DNA of 64,000 bases from an uncultured Desulfobacter sp. (GCF_963664415.1 NZ_OY761444.1:1-64000); one strand, 5' to 3'. Numbered from the stretch's first letter, positions 1-8,007 are shown. The notes: a model not told the origin generated them from the letters alone. Numbers and translations are program-made.

Positions 1-1
1 A

Positions 2-117
2 AAACAAAAACGAACGGACCCAGAGGCTATTTTATTTGGTCAATTCATTGAGGAGTACTTAAAGCATCTAAAGGCAATAACAAAAAACCCAAAGAATTAT
101 AAAAATGTAGAATGGAG
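2..117 (+). pseudogene. Tyrosine recombinase, N-terminal fragment (split by IS21-type insertion)
   Basis: The frame starting at base 2 is open up to the insertion point and encodes a typical SAM-like core-binding segment with the sequence FIEEYLKHLKAITKNPKNYK. Its 5' end is outside the window. The rest of the gene resumes at 8015. If the insertion 118-8014 and one 7-bp target duplication are removed, the reading runs NVEW-SFIGTVLPFFG without a break, which is the normal continuation of a phage or island integrase N-terminal domain. The gene is therefore disrupted, and the element it served can probably no longer move by its own recombinase. The joining is seen in the sequence; the family call rests on the catalytic part downstream. 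Confidence 0.75.
111..117. repeat. Left target-site duplication of outer IS21-type element
   Basis: AATGGAG here is repeated at 8015-8021, directly outside the two ends of the outer insertion sequence. Seven base pairs is within the 4-8 bp range usual for the IS21 family. Confidence 0.8.
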
Positions 118-124
118 TATTCTG

Positions 125-168
125 CGACAATTATCTTGTCCGGTTGACGACAATTACCTTGACCGGTT
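125..168 (+). repeat. Two left terminal repeats of outer IS21-type element
   Basis: Two 21-bp imperfect copies (125-145, 148-168), each with the core gacaattaNcttgNccggtt. They appear inverted at 7964-8007. They are the presumed IstA binding sites. Confidence 0.8.
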
Positions 169-221
169 TGTCGTGATAAAACCCCCGACACTAAAGTTCA
201 CTTAAATGGAGGTGCAATCCC

Positions 222-990
222 GTGTCGGGGAAACCAATAACCGAACAACAGATAAGGATATACATGTCAGCAAGAAGCAAAGGAACTATTCAGGTCACAG
301 CAGCCGCAAAGGCTGGAATATCAGAACGTTCAGGACGTAGAATCGAAAATGGCAATATTTCTCAAGGAGACAAACCCATGCGTCATTGGCGTACACGCAA
401 GGACCACTTTAAAGGGGTTTGGGAAAATGAGGTCGTTCCGATGCTGGAACAAAACGCCGAACTTCAGCCGTTAACGTTATTTGAGCATTTTGCAGGTAAA
501 TATCCTGAAAAATTCCAGCGGTCCAAACTGCGTACATTCCAACGTAAGGTTAAAAAATGGAAAGCGCTTAACGGATCAGGCAAAGAAGTAATGTTTTTGC
601 AGGAAAAAATTCCTGGGCGTATGGGGTTATCAGATTTTACAAAGCTAAAAAAAGTAACAATCACGATCAACGGAGAGCCTTTGAATCACCTACTTTATCA
701 TTTTCGCTTAATTTACAGCGGTTGGTGCCATGTCAAAGTGGTCCTCGGAGGAGAATCATTTACCGCACTCAGTGAGGGATTACAGGACGCTTTTTGGCGG
801 CTGGGAGGGGTCCCAACAGAGCATCGTACAGACAGCCTGTCTGCTGCTTTCAAGAATTTGACCAAAGATGCGAAGGAAGATGTCACCAAGCGTTATGAGG
901 AGCTATTCAACCATTATGGCTTGGTCCCGACCCGAAATAATAGGGGGAAGGGGCATGAAAACGGCGGAGTTGAGTCACCACACGGCCACT
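222..990 (+). pseudogene. istA: IS21-family transposase IstA, N-terminal part (interrupted)
   Basis: This encodes the DDE-type transposase of the outer IS21 element. It starts with GTG eight bases after a GGAGGT ribosome binding site. An N-terminal helix-turn-helix (about residues 20-45, with a GISERSGRRI recognition helix) is followed by the catalytic core. Likely acidic residues lie in GLSDFTKL, EHRTDSLS and KGHENGGVESPHGH. The reading frame is broken at base 990 by a nested transposon. The remaining C-terminal part is at 5520-6277. Joining the two through a single GCCACT copy gives GHLKNRIHQALLLRNSV, the normal continuation of IstA proteins. The truncated product ends in a few foreign residues and a stop at 1007, so it should be inactive. 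Confidence 0.9.
985..990. repeat. Left target-site duplication (GCCACT) of nested transposon
   Basis: GCCACT occurs at 985-990 and again at 5520-5525, directly outside the perfect 13-bp inverted termini of the nested element. Confidence 0.92.
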
Positions 991-1039
991 CTATAGCGCT
1001 CAGATAAATTGATACAATTTTACTCTGATAAACTAATAC
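991..1039 (+). repeat. Left terminal inverted repeat and subterminal repeats of nested transposon
   Basis: The 13-bp inverted repeat is at 991-1003. Subterminal copies gctcagataaattgatac (998-1015) and actctgataaactaatac (1022-1039) are 24 bp apart, mirroring the right end. Confidence 0.85.
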
Positions 1040-1144
1040 GTTGGCTGGCATAGGCCGGCATTTACCCCGCCCAAAAAAATTTAAATAAAAACCCCGCGGT
1101 ACCCTGCAGATTCACGCAGGATAACCGAAGCTATTAAAGATTCG

Positions 1145-1645
1145 CTAAGATCGTTCTATTAAAGCTATTTTTTCGCAGAGAGTTTTGACGAACCGTTCCA
1201 GGTTAGTGATCCGTTTTTGGAGTTCGACGATGGTTTGATTTTCACGTTTTGAAGAAGATTCGGGTGGTGCCAGGGATTTAAAAATGTCACTGATGGGGAC
1301 CATTTTGTTTTGCCTGACGATTTTTGCGGGATAAGCTGATTTTGTTTCTTGGAACGGGATGTCCGACTTTAATGTCTCAAGATATGCGACACTATCAATA
1401 AACCCACAGCCTTTGGTTACCATCACAAGATCAATGGTATTGTAATTTTTTTGGCAGGAAAAGCATCGGGCCAGATTTGTTTTTGGATTGATGCCGGTAT
1501 TAAATTGATTGCAGACAGGGCAACAGAAACGGTATTCTTTTCCCTGGCCGGATACAGGGATAGACAAGGCCTCAAGCACCCTGTTCATGGGGATGTGATT
1601 ACGAAGTGTAAACAGTCTCTGTCGGGTATAACGGGAACCTGCCAT
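1145..1645 (-). CDS. CHC2-type zinc-finger protein carried by nested transposon
   Basis: A 166-residue protein, last gene of the transposon operon. Residues about 38-70 form a zinc-ribbon like the CHC2 finger of DnaG primases, with CPVC (42-45) and CFSC (61-64) as the ligand pairs. No primase catalytic (TOPRIM) domain follows. The C-terminus (about 128-160) is a predicted coiled coil of the form IVELQKRITNLERFV. In primases this finger reads single-stranded DNA, so a role in recognising the target or the transposition intermediate is possible, but that is inference. It starts with ATG 15 bp after the end of the IstB-like gene, so the two should be co-translated. It could instead be a regulator of the element. 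Confidence 0.75.
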   Translation of the reverse strand: MAGSRYTRQRLFTLRNHIPMNRVLEALSIPVSGQGKEYRFCCPVCNQFNTGINPKTNLARCFSCQKNYNTIDLVMVTKGCGFIDSVAYLETLKSDIPFQETKSAYPAKIVRQNKMVPISDIFKSLAPPESSSKRENQTIVELQKRITNLERFVKTLCEKIALIERS

Positions 1646-1660
1646 GATAAAACCTGTCAG

Positions 1661-2422
1661 TTATATTGTTCCCAACTTTGATCTCAGACTTACACAGTTT
1701 CTCATGTTGATCACATGGCTGTTTTCCGTCAACCGGTCGATCAGGGCAGCGGTCAGATGGTCGTTTTTCAAAAAAGACGACCATTGAGAGAAGCCAAGAT
1801 TTGATGTAATCAGCGTGGTCTTTTTCTGATGACGCCTGCTCATCAGGGTAAAAAACAGACCGACCTGCACCGGCTCAACCTCAACATATCCCAACTCGTC
1901 GATTAAAAGACAATCGGTTGCGGCAAATTTTTTAATAACGTGGGCTTCCGTGTGATCGGCAACCGACTGGTAGAGTTGTTCGACCAGTTCAGCAAACGCG
2001 ATAAATCGTCCGTTGTATCCCCGATCAATGGCATGGGTGAGGAAAGCGGTTGCAAGCCCGGTTTTCCCGGTGCCGGTCGGCCCCATAAAAATCAGATTAC
2101 GGCATTTTTCCACGTAATCGAACCCATCGTACATGTTCAGGATCTTCTTTTTGTTCAGCTGCGGCTGCCGATCAAAAGGAAAGGTCTCGATCACGTATTT
2201 TTCCGGGATCCTGGCACGAGTAATCCGCATTTTTCTGGCGTTTTCCTTTTTGAGATTATACTCCTGCTCGACGACATATTCGAGCAGGCGCGTATGGGAG
2301 TAATTGCCCTTCTGAGCGATGGAAAGATAACGGTCCCAGTTCGACAGAAGACCGGAAAGCCTAAGATACTTGAGCATCTGTGTAAATTGTTCATCCATTG
2401 TCTTCTCCTGTGAAGTTGTCAT
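1661..2422 (-). CDS. istB: IstB-like AAA+ ATPase of nested transposon
   Basis: This is the ATPase partner of the IstA-like transposase (253 residues, normal IstB length). It has the Walker A motif GPTGTGKT at 114-121, Walker B in CLLIDELGYV at 171-180, and the sensor segment TLITSNLGFSQW. In IS21, IstB forms oligomers on DNA, helps IstA pair the ends and chooses target DNA, like a short DnaC-type helicase loader. The gene overlaps the end of the transposase gene by 32 bp, a coupling common in IS21 elements. Sequence similarity to the IstB of the outer element is visible only in the motifs, so the two elements are not recent copies of each other. Confidence 0.9.
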   Translation of the reverse strand: MTTSQEKTMDEQFTQMLKYLRLSGLLSNWDRYLSIAQKGNYSHTRLLEYVVEQEYNLKKENARKMRITRARIPEKYVIETFPFDRQPQLNKKKILNMYDGFDYVEKCRNLIFMGPTGTGKTGLATAFLTHAIDRGYNGRFIAFAELVEQLYQSVADHTEAHVIKKFAATDCLLIDELGYVEVEPVQVGLFFTLMSRRHQKKTTLITSNLGFSQWSSFLKNDHLTAALIDRLTENSHVINMRNCVSLRSKLGTI

Positions 2423-3890
2423 AGATTCTCAGATTCACGTCATCGGCAAAATATCCTTGGACATAAGCGTCTCGTTTTTCCAACTGCCGGTCGATCTGCG
2501 GCAGCGGCGATTGAAAATGACCGGCCGTCAATTGCAGCGTGGCAATACGTTCAACGATTTTGATGTCAGTGATCCGGTACTTTAACGCCCGGCTGACCGT
2601 TTTGATGAACATTTCAAGGGTCACGTTCCGGTACAATCCATACAGTGCGCGAATGAACCGGTGTTTCTGCTTGACGCCGTTTCTGATGGCAAAAGTGAGA
2701 TATTCATCAATCTCTTCAGCAGCCGTTCGTAATATTTTCTCCTGTTCTGTAGTGGGCTTTTTTCGGTTTTTGGGCATGTACGGCGTTATTTGTTGCCCTT
2801 CGGGAGGAATGCGTTTGTTTTTAACGCCGTCCGGCGGCAACGGGTAGCGACCGAGCAGCTCGCGGTTGCGGTAGACCATCAGGTGCTCGGCATATTGCAG
2901 CACCTTCACATCATGACGTTTGACGCCGGGTATCCAATAATAATTGCCGTCAACGGCTGTATATCCGTACTGGTCGGTGCCTCGTTCCAGTACACGGTAG
3001 GGGGCCGGGACATAAACAGGCAGCCTTTTCAGATACGGCTTTTCATACTCAAACATCCGAGCAGGGATCAAACGGGTTTTAGTGGTAGGCCTGTTGGCCA
3101 TCCGCTGTGTTGACCACTCGAAAGCCTGACGGTTCATGTCTTCAAGACCGGAAAACTCACGCCCGGGAAAAAAATTGGTTTCAACCGTGTAAAATCCGCG
3201 TTCGTTGCCGGCTTTTCGATTCGCATGACCCTTTTCATGGCAGACAAATTCAAAGCCGTACTGTTTGGCAAATTGTGTCATTTCTGGATGTATTACCGCG
3301 TTTTTCCCTGTGCCATAAAGGCGGGCCAGATTCGTGTTGTCAATGATGCACTCGTCTGCCGCATATTGCCAAAAGGTCAGCGCTTCATGAAGAAAACATT
3401 TCATTGCAAACCGGTCAAATACCCGGTAGAACTTCAGGTACCGCACTTTGCTGTAACGAAAATACAAAAGACTGCCCTGAACTAAGACTATCGAGTTTGC
3501 AACTTTGACCCGATACGGGGATGTGTCGTGCTGCATCTCAGCCCCGGGTTGGTCAGGTACTTGACCACAGCGTTTTTTTCCTCTTTTCCCAAAGCCAAGC
3601 TCCCGGATGATCCGAGTCAACGTGGAATAGCCGATATCGATGCCGTGCTCTTCGCAGAGGATTTCATGCATGCGTTGAACCCGGCCTTTGCACTTCAGAT
3701 AAACCTGCTCGACCAGTTCCATGTCGATGGCAATCTTGTCGCTGCGGGTACTCTGCGGCATCTCGCCGCCCTGGCCGATGATGGCGCTCACCGTATTGGT
3801 GCTGACGTTCATTTGCCGGGAAATTTCCCGGATTCCTATACCTTCTTTGTGCAGAAGATAAATCGCTTTACGCTTGTCCGGTTCGATCAT
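2391..3890 (-). CDS. istA: IstA-like DDE transposase of nested transposon
   Basis: A 499-residue transposase of the IS21/Mu type. The N-terminus (17-36) is a helix-turn-helix with the recognition part IREISRQMNVSTNTV. The catalytic core has candidate triad residues D122 (MQHDTSPY), D184 (IIDNTNLARLYG) and E230 (KAGNERGF). A Mu-transposase-like beta-barrel region follows (about 300-360), then an arginine- and lysine-rich tail. It should cut and join the transposon ends at the subterminal repeats. It overlaps the upstream ParB-like gene by 23 bp and the downstream IstB-like gene by 32 bp, so all three look translationally coupled. The DDE spacing and the long tail fit IS21 better than IS481 or IS3. 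Confidence 0.88.
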   Translation of the reverse strand: MIEPDKRKAIYLLHKEGIGIREISRQMNVSTNTVSAIIGQGGEMPQSTRSDKIAIDMELVEQVYLKCKGRVQRMHEILCEEHGIDIGYSTLTRIIRELGFGKRGKKRCGQVPDQPGAEMQHDTSPYRVKVANSIVLVQGSLLYFRYSKVRYLKFYRVFDRFAMKCFLHEALTFWQYAADECIIDNTNLARLYGTGKNAVIHPEMTQFAKQYGFEFVCHEKGHANRKAGNERGFYTVETNFFPGREFSGLEDMNRQAFEWSTQRMANRPTTKTRLIPARMFEYEKPYLKRLPVYVPAPYRVLERGTDQYGYTAVDGNYYWIPGVKRHDVKVLQYAEHLMVYRNRELLGRYPLPPDGVKNKRIPPEGQQITPYMPKNRKKPTTEQEKILRTAAEEIDEYLTFAIRNGVKQKHRFIRALYGLYRNVTLEMFIKTVSRALKYRITDIKIVERIATLQLTAGHFQSPLPQIDRQLEKRDAYVQGYFADDVNLRIYDNFTGEDNG

Positions 3891-4761
3891 AAAATTGCCG
3901 TATTGTCTGGGTAAACGGAGCCAATTGTCTCAAAATGCCGCCAGATAAAAGATTTGCCTGGGCATAAAAAGGACGGCTTTTAAGCTGGCTGTCGTTACAT
4001 TTTAATATGAACCGCTGCATATATTTGCCGATGACCTCAAGGGCTGTGAGGATCTGTCGCTCTGGCTCACTACAATCATTCGATGATCGGCTGGGTTGCT
4101 TTAACCGACCCAGACTCCACGATATGTTGCCGTCATCAATCTGTTTTCTAAACTCTTCAGACCCCTTGAAATAAGCGTTGGCAAGCAAATCGATATCTCG
4201 GGTGGATAAATGCCTGCCTGCCACTGCATCTACAAACGTATCGATCTGTGCTTTTTTTACGTTGTTTATGCGCATAAACTGGCGAAGGGTGTACATGAAG
4301 CTGTATGCTGGAAATTGTCCGTTAAAAATCTTGTCCATTACTGTCTGGCTCATCTGACAGATGAGCCCGCTGCGAACACTCACCCATGCTTTGCTTCTTT
4401 CAAGCAACTCGGCTATCTCGGCGTTGCTCATTTGATGAACGTTCAAAAGCTCGTCGATCAATCGGGCCTGTTCCAGGATATTGAGGCTTTTAGCGTTTGA
4501 GATACGGATCAATTCGATAATGCCCGCCGCTTCGTCGTCGGCCAGCGACAGGTACGGCACGATGCCGATATTCAGCTTCCTCGCGCATCTGAGTCGCTTG
4601 AAACCGTCGAGCAAAATGCGGCTTTCTCCCACACCCTTAAGCGGCTCTCGAATACCATGAGACGATATCGACAACAGCAAGCTCTTCTCAGCTACGGCCG
4701 ATCTGATTCTGTACGCCTCATAACGTCTATCTAAACTGCTTATTTCAACTTGTTCGACCAT
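3868..4761 (-). CDS. ParB/Spo0J-like protein carried by nested transposon
   Basis: A 297-residue protein with a ParB N-terminal domain. The segment GIREPL...ILLDGFKRLRCARKL (36-63) matches the box in which ParB proteins bind CTP, and a KorB-like helix-turn-helix follows at 111-130 (MSNAEIAELLERSKAWVSVR). The C-terminal 100 residues have no fold I recognise. ParB relatives load onto DNA at specific sites and slide as CTP-gated clamps. Here there is no ParA partner, so partitioning is unlikely. A role in marking the transposon ends, choosing the target or regulating the operon is possible (inference). The ATG start lies 10 bp behind the upstream gene, and the 3' end overlaps the transposase gene. 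Confidence 0.8.
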   Translation of the reverse strand: MVEQVEISSLDRRYEAYRIRSAVAEKSLLLSISSHGIREPLKGVGESRILLDGFKRLRCARKLNIGIVPYLSLADDEAAGIIELIRISNAKSLNILEQARLIDELLNVHQMSNAEIAELLERSKAWVSVRSGLICQMSQTVMDKIFNGQFPAYSFMYTLRQFMRINNVKKAQIDTFVDAVAGRHLSTRDIDLLANAYFKGSEEFRKQIDDGNISWSLGRLKQPSRSSNDCSEPERQILTALEVIGKYMQRFILKCNDSQLKSRPFYAQANLLSGGILRQLAPFTQTIRQFYDRTGQA

Positions 4762-4771
4762 TTATCTTCCT

Positions 4772-5257
4772 TCATGGCGGATTGTCCTGATGATGCCGCA
4801 CATCGTAAGATAATTTCACAGTCGCGTCGATGCTGTGTTGTCTCAATATCTTATCCAGCATGGCAAAGATTTCTTCCATATCGACCCAACGGCCCTCTAC
4901 CAGACTGGCAACCAGCTGAATGTGACCCACTGTTGCATCGTCAACATTTCCTTTTTTATCGGAACTCGGTTCCGAAAATCGGTTTTGTTGGTGGTTTCGG
5001 GCGGCATTCAAACGCTTTTTCTTTTCCTTGCCCTCTGGGCTCTGATAATATTCAGTGCTTCGACTGTTGGCGCTTTGGCGCCGGTGGGCATCTCGGCAGC
5101 CGAAAGGGCAGCCAAGATCACAACGACCGGCATTTCGTGGATGGGTAAAAAACAGGATCTGACAATGCCTGCAGCGGGTCAGGCACTTTCTCAGATGGGG
5201 CTTCTCTTTGAGAACGGATCGAATAACCTGGTAATACTGAGCGGTGATGCCGCGCAC
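4772..5257 (-). CDS. Zinc-ribbon protein, first gene of nested transposon
   Basis: A protein of at least 161 residues with cysteines at 29, 32, 46, 50 and 54 in the context CRHCQILFFTHPRNAGRCD, followed by a basic stretch (about 57-95) suited to nucleic-acid binding and a C-terminal acidic helix. I recall similar ribbon proteins beside transposases in other bacteria but cannot name a family. The marked start is GTG. The frame stays open for about 24 further codons upstream without ATG, GTG or TTG, and those codons (SDFQFISDWYRKKE) look like real protein, so the true start may be an uncommon codon. It is the gene nearest to the right end and its promoter must lie within 5260-5519. Confidence 0.6.
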   Translation of the reverse strand: MRGITAQYYQVIRSVLKEKPHLRKCLTRCRHCQILFFTHPRNAGRCDLGCPFGCRDAHRRQSANSRSTEYYQSPEGKEKKKRLNAARNHQQNRFSEPSSDKKGNVDDATVGHIQLVASLVEGRWVDMEEIFAMLDKILRQHSIDATVKLSYDVRHHQDNPP

Positions 5258-5358
5258 CTCTTTCTTGCGATACCAGTCAGAAATGAATTGAAAATCAGAC
5301 TGTAGCTGTATTATAAAAAAGCCAAGTGCTCACTTATATCGCTGATGTATTTGGGCAT

Positions 5359-5413
5359 ACCCTCGTTGTTCCCCCTTTTTTCTTGGTCGAAAAATGAAAG
5401 GTACAACGGGGGT
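5359..5413 (-). other. Inverted repeat in the leader of the nested-transposon operon
   Basis: accctcgttgt (5359-5369) pairs with acaacgggggt (5403-5413) with one mismatch. The hairpin lies between the right end and the first gene. It could stop or weaken transcription entering from outside; no function is proven. Confidence 0.45.
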
Positions 5414-5470
5414 TCCTTTTTTGTAAAGCCTGAATCGATTCTGGAGATTTCTGTAGGACGGGATAAATGC

Positions 5471-5519
5471 GTCTTAATTTACCTGAGCAATGGTGTCTCA
5501 ATTTAGCTGAGCGCTATAG
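5471..5519 (-). repeat. Right terminal inverted repeat and subterminal repeats of nested transposon
   Basis: The 13-bp end ctgagcgctatag is at 5507-5519. Subterminal copies gtcttaatttacctgagc (5471-5488) and gtctcaatttagctgagc (5495-5512) are 24 bp apart, as on the left. Confidence 0.88.
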
Positions 5520-5525
5520 GCCACT
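5520..5525. repeat. Right target-site duplication (GCCACT) of nested transposon
   Basis: Second copy of the 6-bp duplication seen at 985-990. Reading through a single copy restores the IstA frame. Confidence 0.92.
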
Positions 5526-6277
5526 TAAAGAATAGAATTCACCAAGCCTTATTGCTCCGGAATTCTGTTGATTTTGAATCTGTATCGGCCTATCAGCAGT
5601 GGCTGGATATCATTGTAAGGGATATCAATGCCCGCAATGCAGATAAGATTGCACAGGAACGTAAGTACTTGAAAGAACTTCCTCTTCAGAGGACCGTTGA
5701 TTATACTGAAAAAGTGGTCGGAGTCAGCACGACCAGCACAATTCTGGTAAAACGCGTCATTTATACGGTCCCATCCCGCTTGATAGGAGAAAAGCTGCGC
5801 CTTCATATTTACCATGACAAGATTGAAGCCTACCTTGGAACAACCTACGTCATCACGTTACCCCGAAAATATTCACCAGATAATAATCGGCGTACTCGCA
5901 GTGTGGATTACCGGCACGTCATAGGCAGCCTGGAGCGAAAACCCCAAGCGTTTCGCTATTCACAGCTAAGGGATGACCTGCTGCCCAGTGACACTTACCG
6001 GCTTATATGGGATCAGCTTGACCAAACCCTTGATCCCCGTACCGCCTGTAAAAGCATCGTGGGTATATTGTCTCTGGCGAACCGGACCGACCAGGAGACG
6101 GAATTGGGTGATTATATTCTTGAAAAAATGATGGATAACCATATTCCGGCGCTTCATGAACTTCAAAAAAAATTTAACAAAAAAGAAAAGGAAATACCGG
6201 AAATAAATATGGTGGCTGTCTCAGGAGAAGATTACAATATCCTGCTTTCTTCGCATTCATTTACGGAGGTGTTTTGA
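5520..6277 (+). pseudogene. istA: IS21-family transposase IstA, C-terminal part
   Basis: This is the downstream piece of the interrupted outer IstA. From codon CAC at 5522 the frame is open for 252 codons to TGA at 6275-6277. It contains the Mu-transposase-like C-terminal barrel, which ends IS21 transposases, with the segment VSRLIGEKLRLHIYHDKIEA style residues around 5770-5830. It has no start of its own other than internal codons, so any product would lack the DNA-binding and catalytic domains. The stop overlaps the istB start by one base (TGATG), a normal IS21 coupling that is still intact. Confidence 0.88.
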
Positions 6278-7083
6278 TGGCAAGTACTGAAACTCTTCCC
6301 GTATTGCTCAAACAACTGCGTCTTTCAACCATAGCCCGGCTATGGGAACCCACGCTCTCCCGTGCTCAGGAGGAACATTGGAACCCGGCGCAGTATTTGG
6401 CGACTCTATGTGAGCAAGAGATCAATGAGCGCTACAGCCGGCGTATTGCCCGTTTTACAAAAGAATCCCGTCTTCCGGTGGGTAAAAGCCTTGAAACATT
6501 TAATTTTAACCACACTCCGGCAATACGTCAGGAAAAAATAGAGGCCCTGGCCCAAAACAGCGATTGGGTAAACCGTGCAGAGAACCTTTTATTTTTTGGC
6601 CCTAGCGGCGTTGGAAAAACCCACCTGGCGGCTGCCATATCTCACGCATTAATAGAACAGTCAATTCGGGTACGTCATTTCACGACAACCGCACTTGTTC
6701 AAAAAATGCAGCAGGCCCGTGCTGATTTGCAGCTTGAATCATTTTTATCCAAACTCGATAAATACGCGGTCATTGTCCTTGATGACCTGGGCTATGTCAA
6801 AAAAAGCGATACGGAAACTCATGTGCTTTTCGAACTGATCGCCCATAGGTATGAGACGGGAAGTATGATTATCACATCCAATCAGCCATTTGGGGAATGG
6901 GACAAAATCTTTTCTGATCCGTCAATGACTGTAGCAGCTATCGATAGAGTGGTTCACCATTCGATCATTATCGAAATACAGGCAGACAGCTACCGCAAAC
7001 GTCAGGCAATTTCCAGGAATATAAGAATTCCCCTTAAGCCGGAACCTACCCAAGAAGATAATAACAAAACCACAGAAAGATGA
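6277..7083 (+). CDS. istB: IS21-family helper ATPase IstB (outer element)
   Basis: The AAA+ helper of the outer IS21 element, about 268 residues. Walker A is GPSGVGKT, Walker B is in AVIVLDDLGYV, and the sensor region is SMIITSNQPFGEWDKIF. ATG at 6277 was preferred over TTG at 6274 because it follows the GGAGGTG binding site at the usual distance and overlaps the istA stop codon. IstB assembles on DNA with ATP and brings the IstA-bound ends to target DNA. The gene is intact, but with its IstA broken it could only act in trans on other copies of the same element. Confidence 0.92.
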   Translation: MASTETLPVLLKQLRLSTIARLWEPTLSRAQEEHWNPAQYLATLCEQEINERYSRRIARFTKESRLPVGKSLETFNFNHTPAIRQEKIEALAQNSDWVNRAENLLFFGPSGVGKTHLAAAISHALIEQSIRVRHFTTTALVQKMQQARADLQLESFLSKLDKYAVIVLDDLGYVKKSDTETHVLFELIAHRYETGSMIITSNQPFGEWDKIFSDPSMTVAAIDRVVHHSIIIEIQADSYRKRQAISRNIRIPLKPEPTQEDNNKTTER

Positions 7084-7087
7084 TTCC

Positions 7088-7351
7088 ATGAAAATAGATA
7101 TTTACAACACCGCCAAGCAGAGGCTGGAAACCATTGATATTGAAATCACAGAAGAAAACAGCACTTGGTTTGATGACTGCGTGGATAGTGATTCTGTTAT
7201 GAGAATCACTGATTTTGAAGAAGGATTGCTGATTGAACAGTGCAATTACGACTATCCAATTTGGCTTTATGATATATCCCGGGATGACATTGGTCACAAT
7301 CGTCAGAGGGCTCAAGAACTGTTACCAATATATCGTGAGAATCAACCATAA
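7088..7351 (+). CDS. Small acidic passenger protein of outer IS21-type element
   Basis: An 87-residue acidic protein (many D and E, e.g. ITEENSTWFDDCVDSDSV) that starts four bases after istB and lies inside the terminal repeats. I do not recognise the family. Its tight spacing to istB implies co-expression. Candidates are a regulator of transposition or an unrelated passenger. There is no clear signal peptide, membrane segment or metal site. Confidence 0.6.
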   Translation: MKIDIYNTAKQRLETIDIEITEENSTWFDDCVDSDSVMRITDFEEGLLIEQCNYDYPIWLYDISRDDIGHNRQRAQELLPIYRENQP

Positions 7352-7433
7352 TTTTTGAAAAGCGTAGTACGTTTATCTATAAACAAGGAAATAGCAGGGA
7401 TGTCAGCCTGGTGTTTGGAAATAGGAGAGAATC

Positions 7434-7631
7434 ATGCGAGGTGGTTATAGGGGAAAACCAAAGCCTAAATTGCCGGCACATCTAAAGCGTGTTCATGTGA
7501 ATGCCCGCATTCAGCGGTGGATGCTTGACGAGCTCAAAAAAAGAGGCGAGGTTGGGATCGTTTTGGAATATATATTGATTGACGCAGGCTTTAAGTACCA
7601 GCCTGAAAAAAGAGAAGACAGGCCAGTTTAA
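7434..7631 (+). CDS. Small basic passenger protein of outer IS21-type element
   Basis: A 65-residue basic protein with a start at ATG after a ggagaga binding site. The central part NARIQRWMLDELKKRGEVG looks like the helix-turn-helix half of a ribbon-helix-helix protein, so it may bind DNA. It lies 82 bp after the 87-residue protein and before the long hairpin, still within the element. I cannot name a family. A role in controlling the element is possible but unproven. Confidence 0.55.
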   Translation: MRGGYRGKPKPKLPAHLKRVHVNARIQRWMLDELKKRGEVGIVLEYILIDAGFKYQPEKREDRPV

Positions 7632-7666
7632 CGCATATTTTAGAAATCCGTCCTTCAATAATCAAA

Positions 7667-7808
7667 TTTTCCCTTACCCTCAAAAAAATCTTCGCGAAGT
7701 GGAAGGATAAGTCAAGGGAAAAATGGGAGGGACCCTCTGGGAGGAACCGATTTTTTCCTTGATTTATCCTGGAACGAAGTTACAAATTTTTGGGGGTAAG
7801 GGTAAAAA
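7667..7808. repeat. Long imperfect hairpin (142 bp) near right end of outer element
   Basis: The arm starting tttcccttacccTcaaaaa (about 7667-7727) pairs with the arm ending gggggtaagggtaaaaa (about 7747-7808). Blocks such as AGGATAAgTCAAGG, GAAGT and the outer TTACCC match their partners in order over some 60 bp, with a GGGAGGGACCCTC centre. It lies between the last passenger gene and the terminal repeats. It could be a transcription barrier, a structured RNA or a small palindromic insertion. Confidence 0.7.
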
Positions 7809-7963
7809 TACAGTGTATGAGACGACAATTACCGATCCTAAAATCCATTTAATGTGGTTTAACAGACGTCAATTACAATGAAGTATTGAGTCAGTCTGCG
7901 TAAAGATCGGAACAAAAACGGAACAGGATTTATGCACTCAAAAAGCATTTATTGATATAAAAA

Positions 7964-8007
7964 AACCGGACAAGATAATTGACGCGAACCGGACAAAGTA
8001 ATTGACA
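7964..8007 (-). repeat. Two right terminal repeats of outer IS21-type element
   Basis: Inverted copies of the left repeats: aaccggacaagataattgac (from 7964) and aaccggacaaagtaattgac (from 7987), 23 bp apart. Confidence 0.8.

Larger units (their letters stand above)
991..5519 (-). mobile_element. Nested five-gene IS21-like transposon (4,529 bp)
   Basis: The ends are a perfect 13-bp inverted repeat (ctatagcgctcag on the left, its complement on the right), flanked by a 6-bp target duplication. Both ends contain two copies of an 18-bp subterminal repeat spaced 24 bp apart. All five genes lie on the minus strand, read inward from the right end, in tight succession: Zn-ribbon protein, ParB-like protein, IstA-like transposase, IstB-like ATPase, CHC2 zinc-finger protein. 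A standard IS21 has only istA and istB, so three genes are extra. The ends look sharp and all five frames are open, which suggests a recent and possibly functional insertion. Function of the extra genes is unknown to me. Confidence 0.88.

Noticed and set aside
7434..7631. Classical toxin-antitoxin pair with the 87-residue gene
   Set aside because: No recognised toxin or antitoxin motif, and an 82-bp gap between the genes; left as passenger proteins of unknown role.
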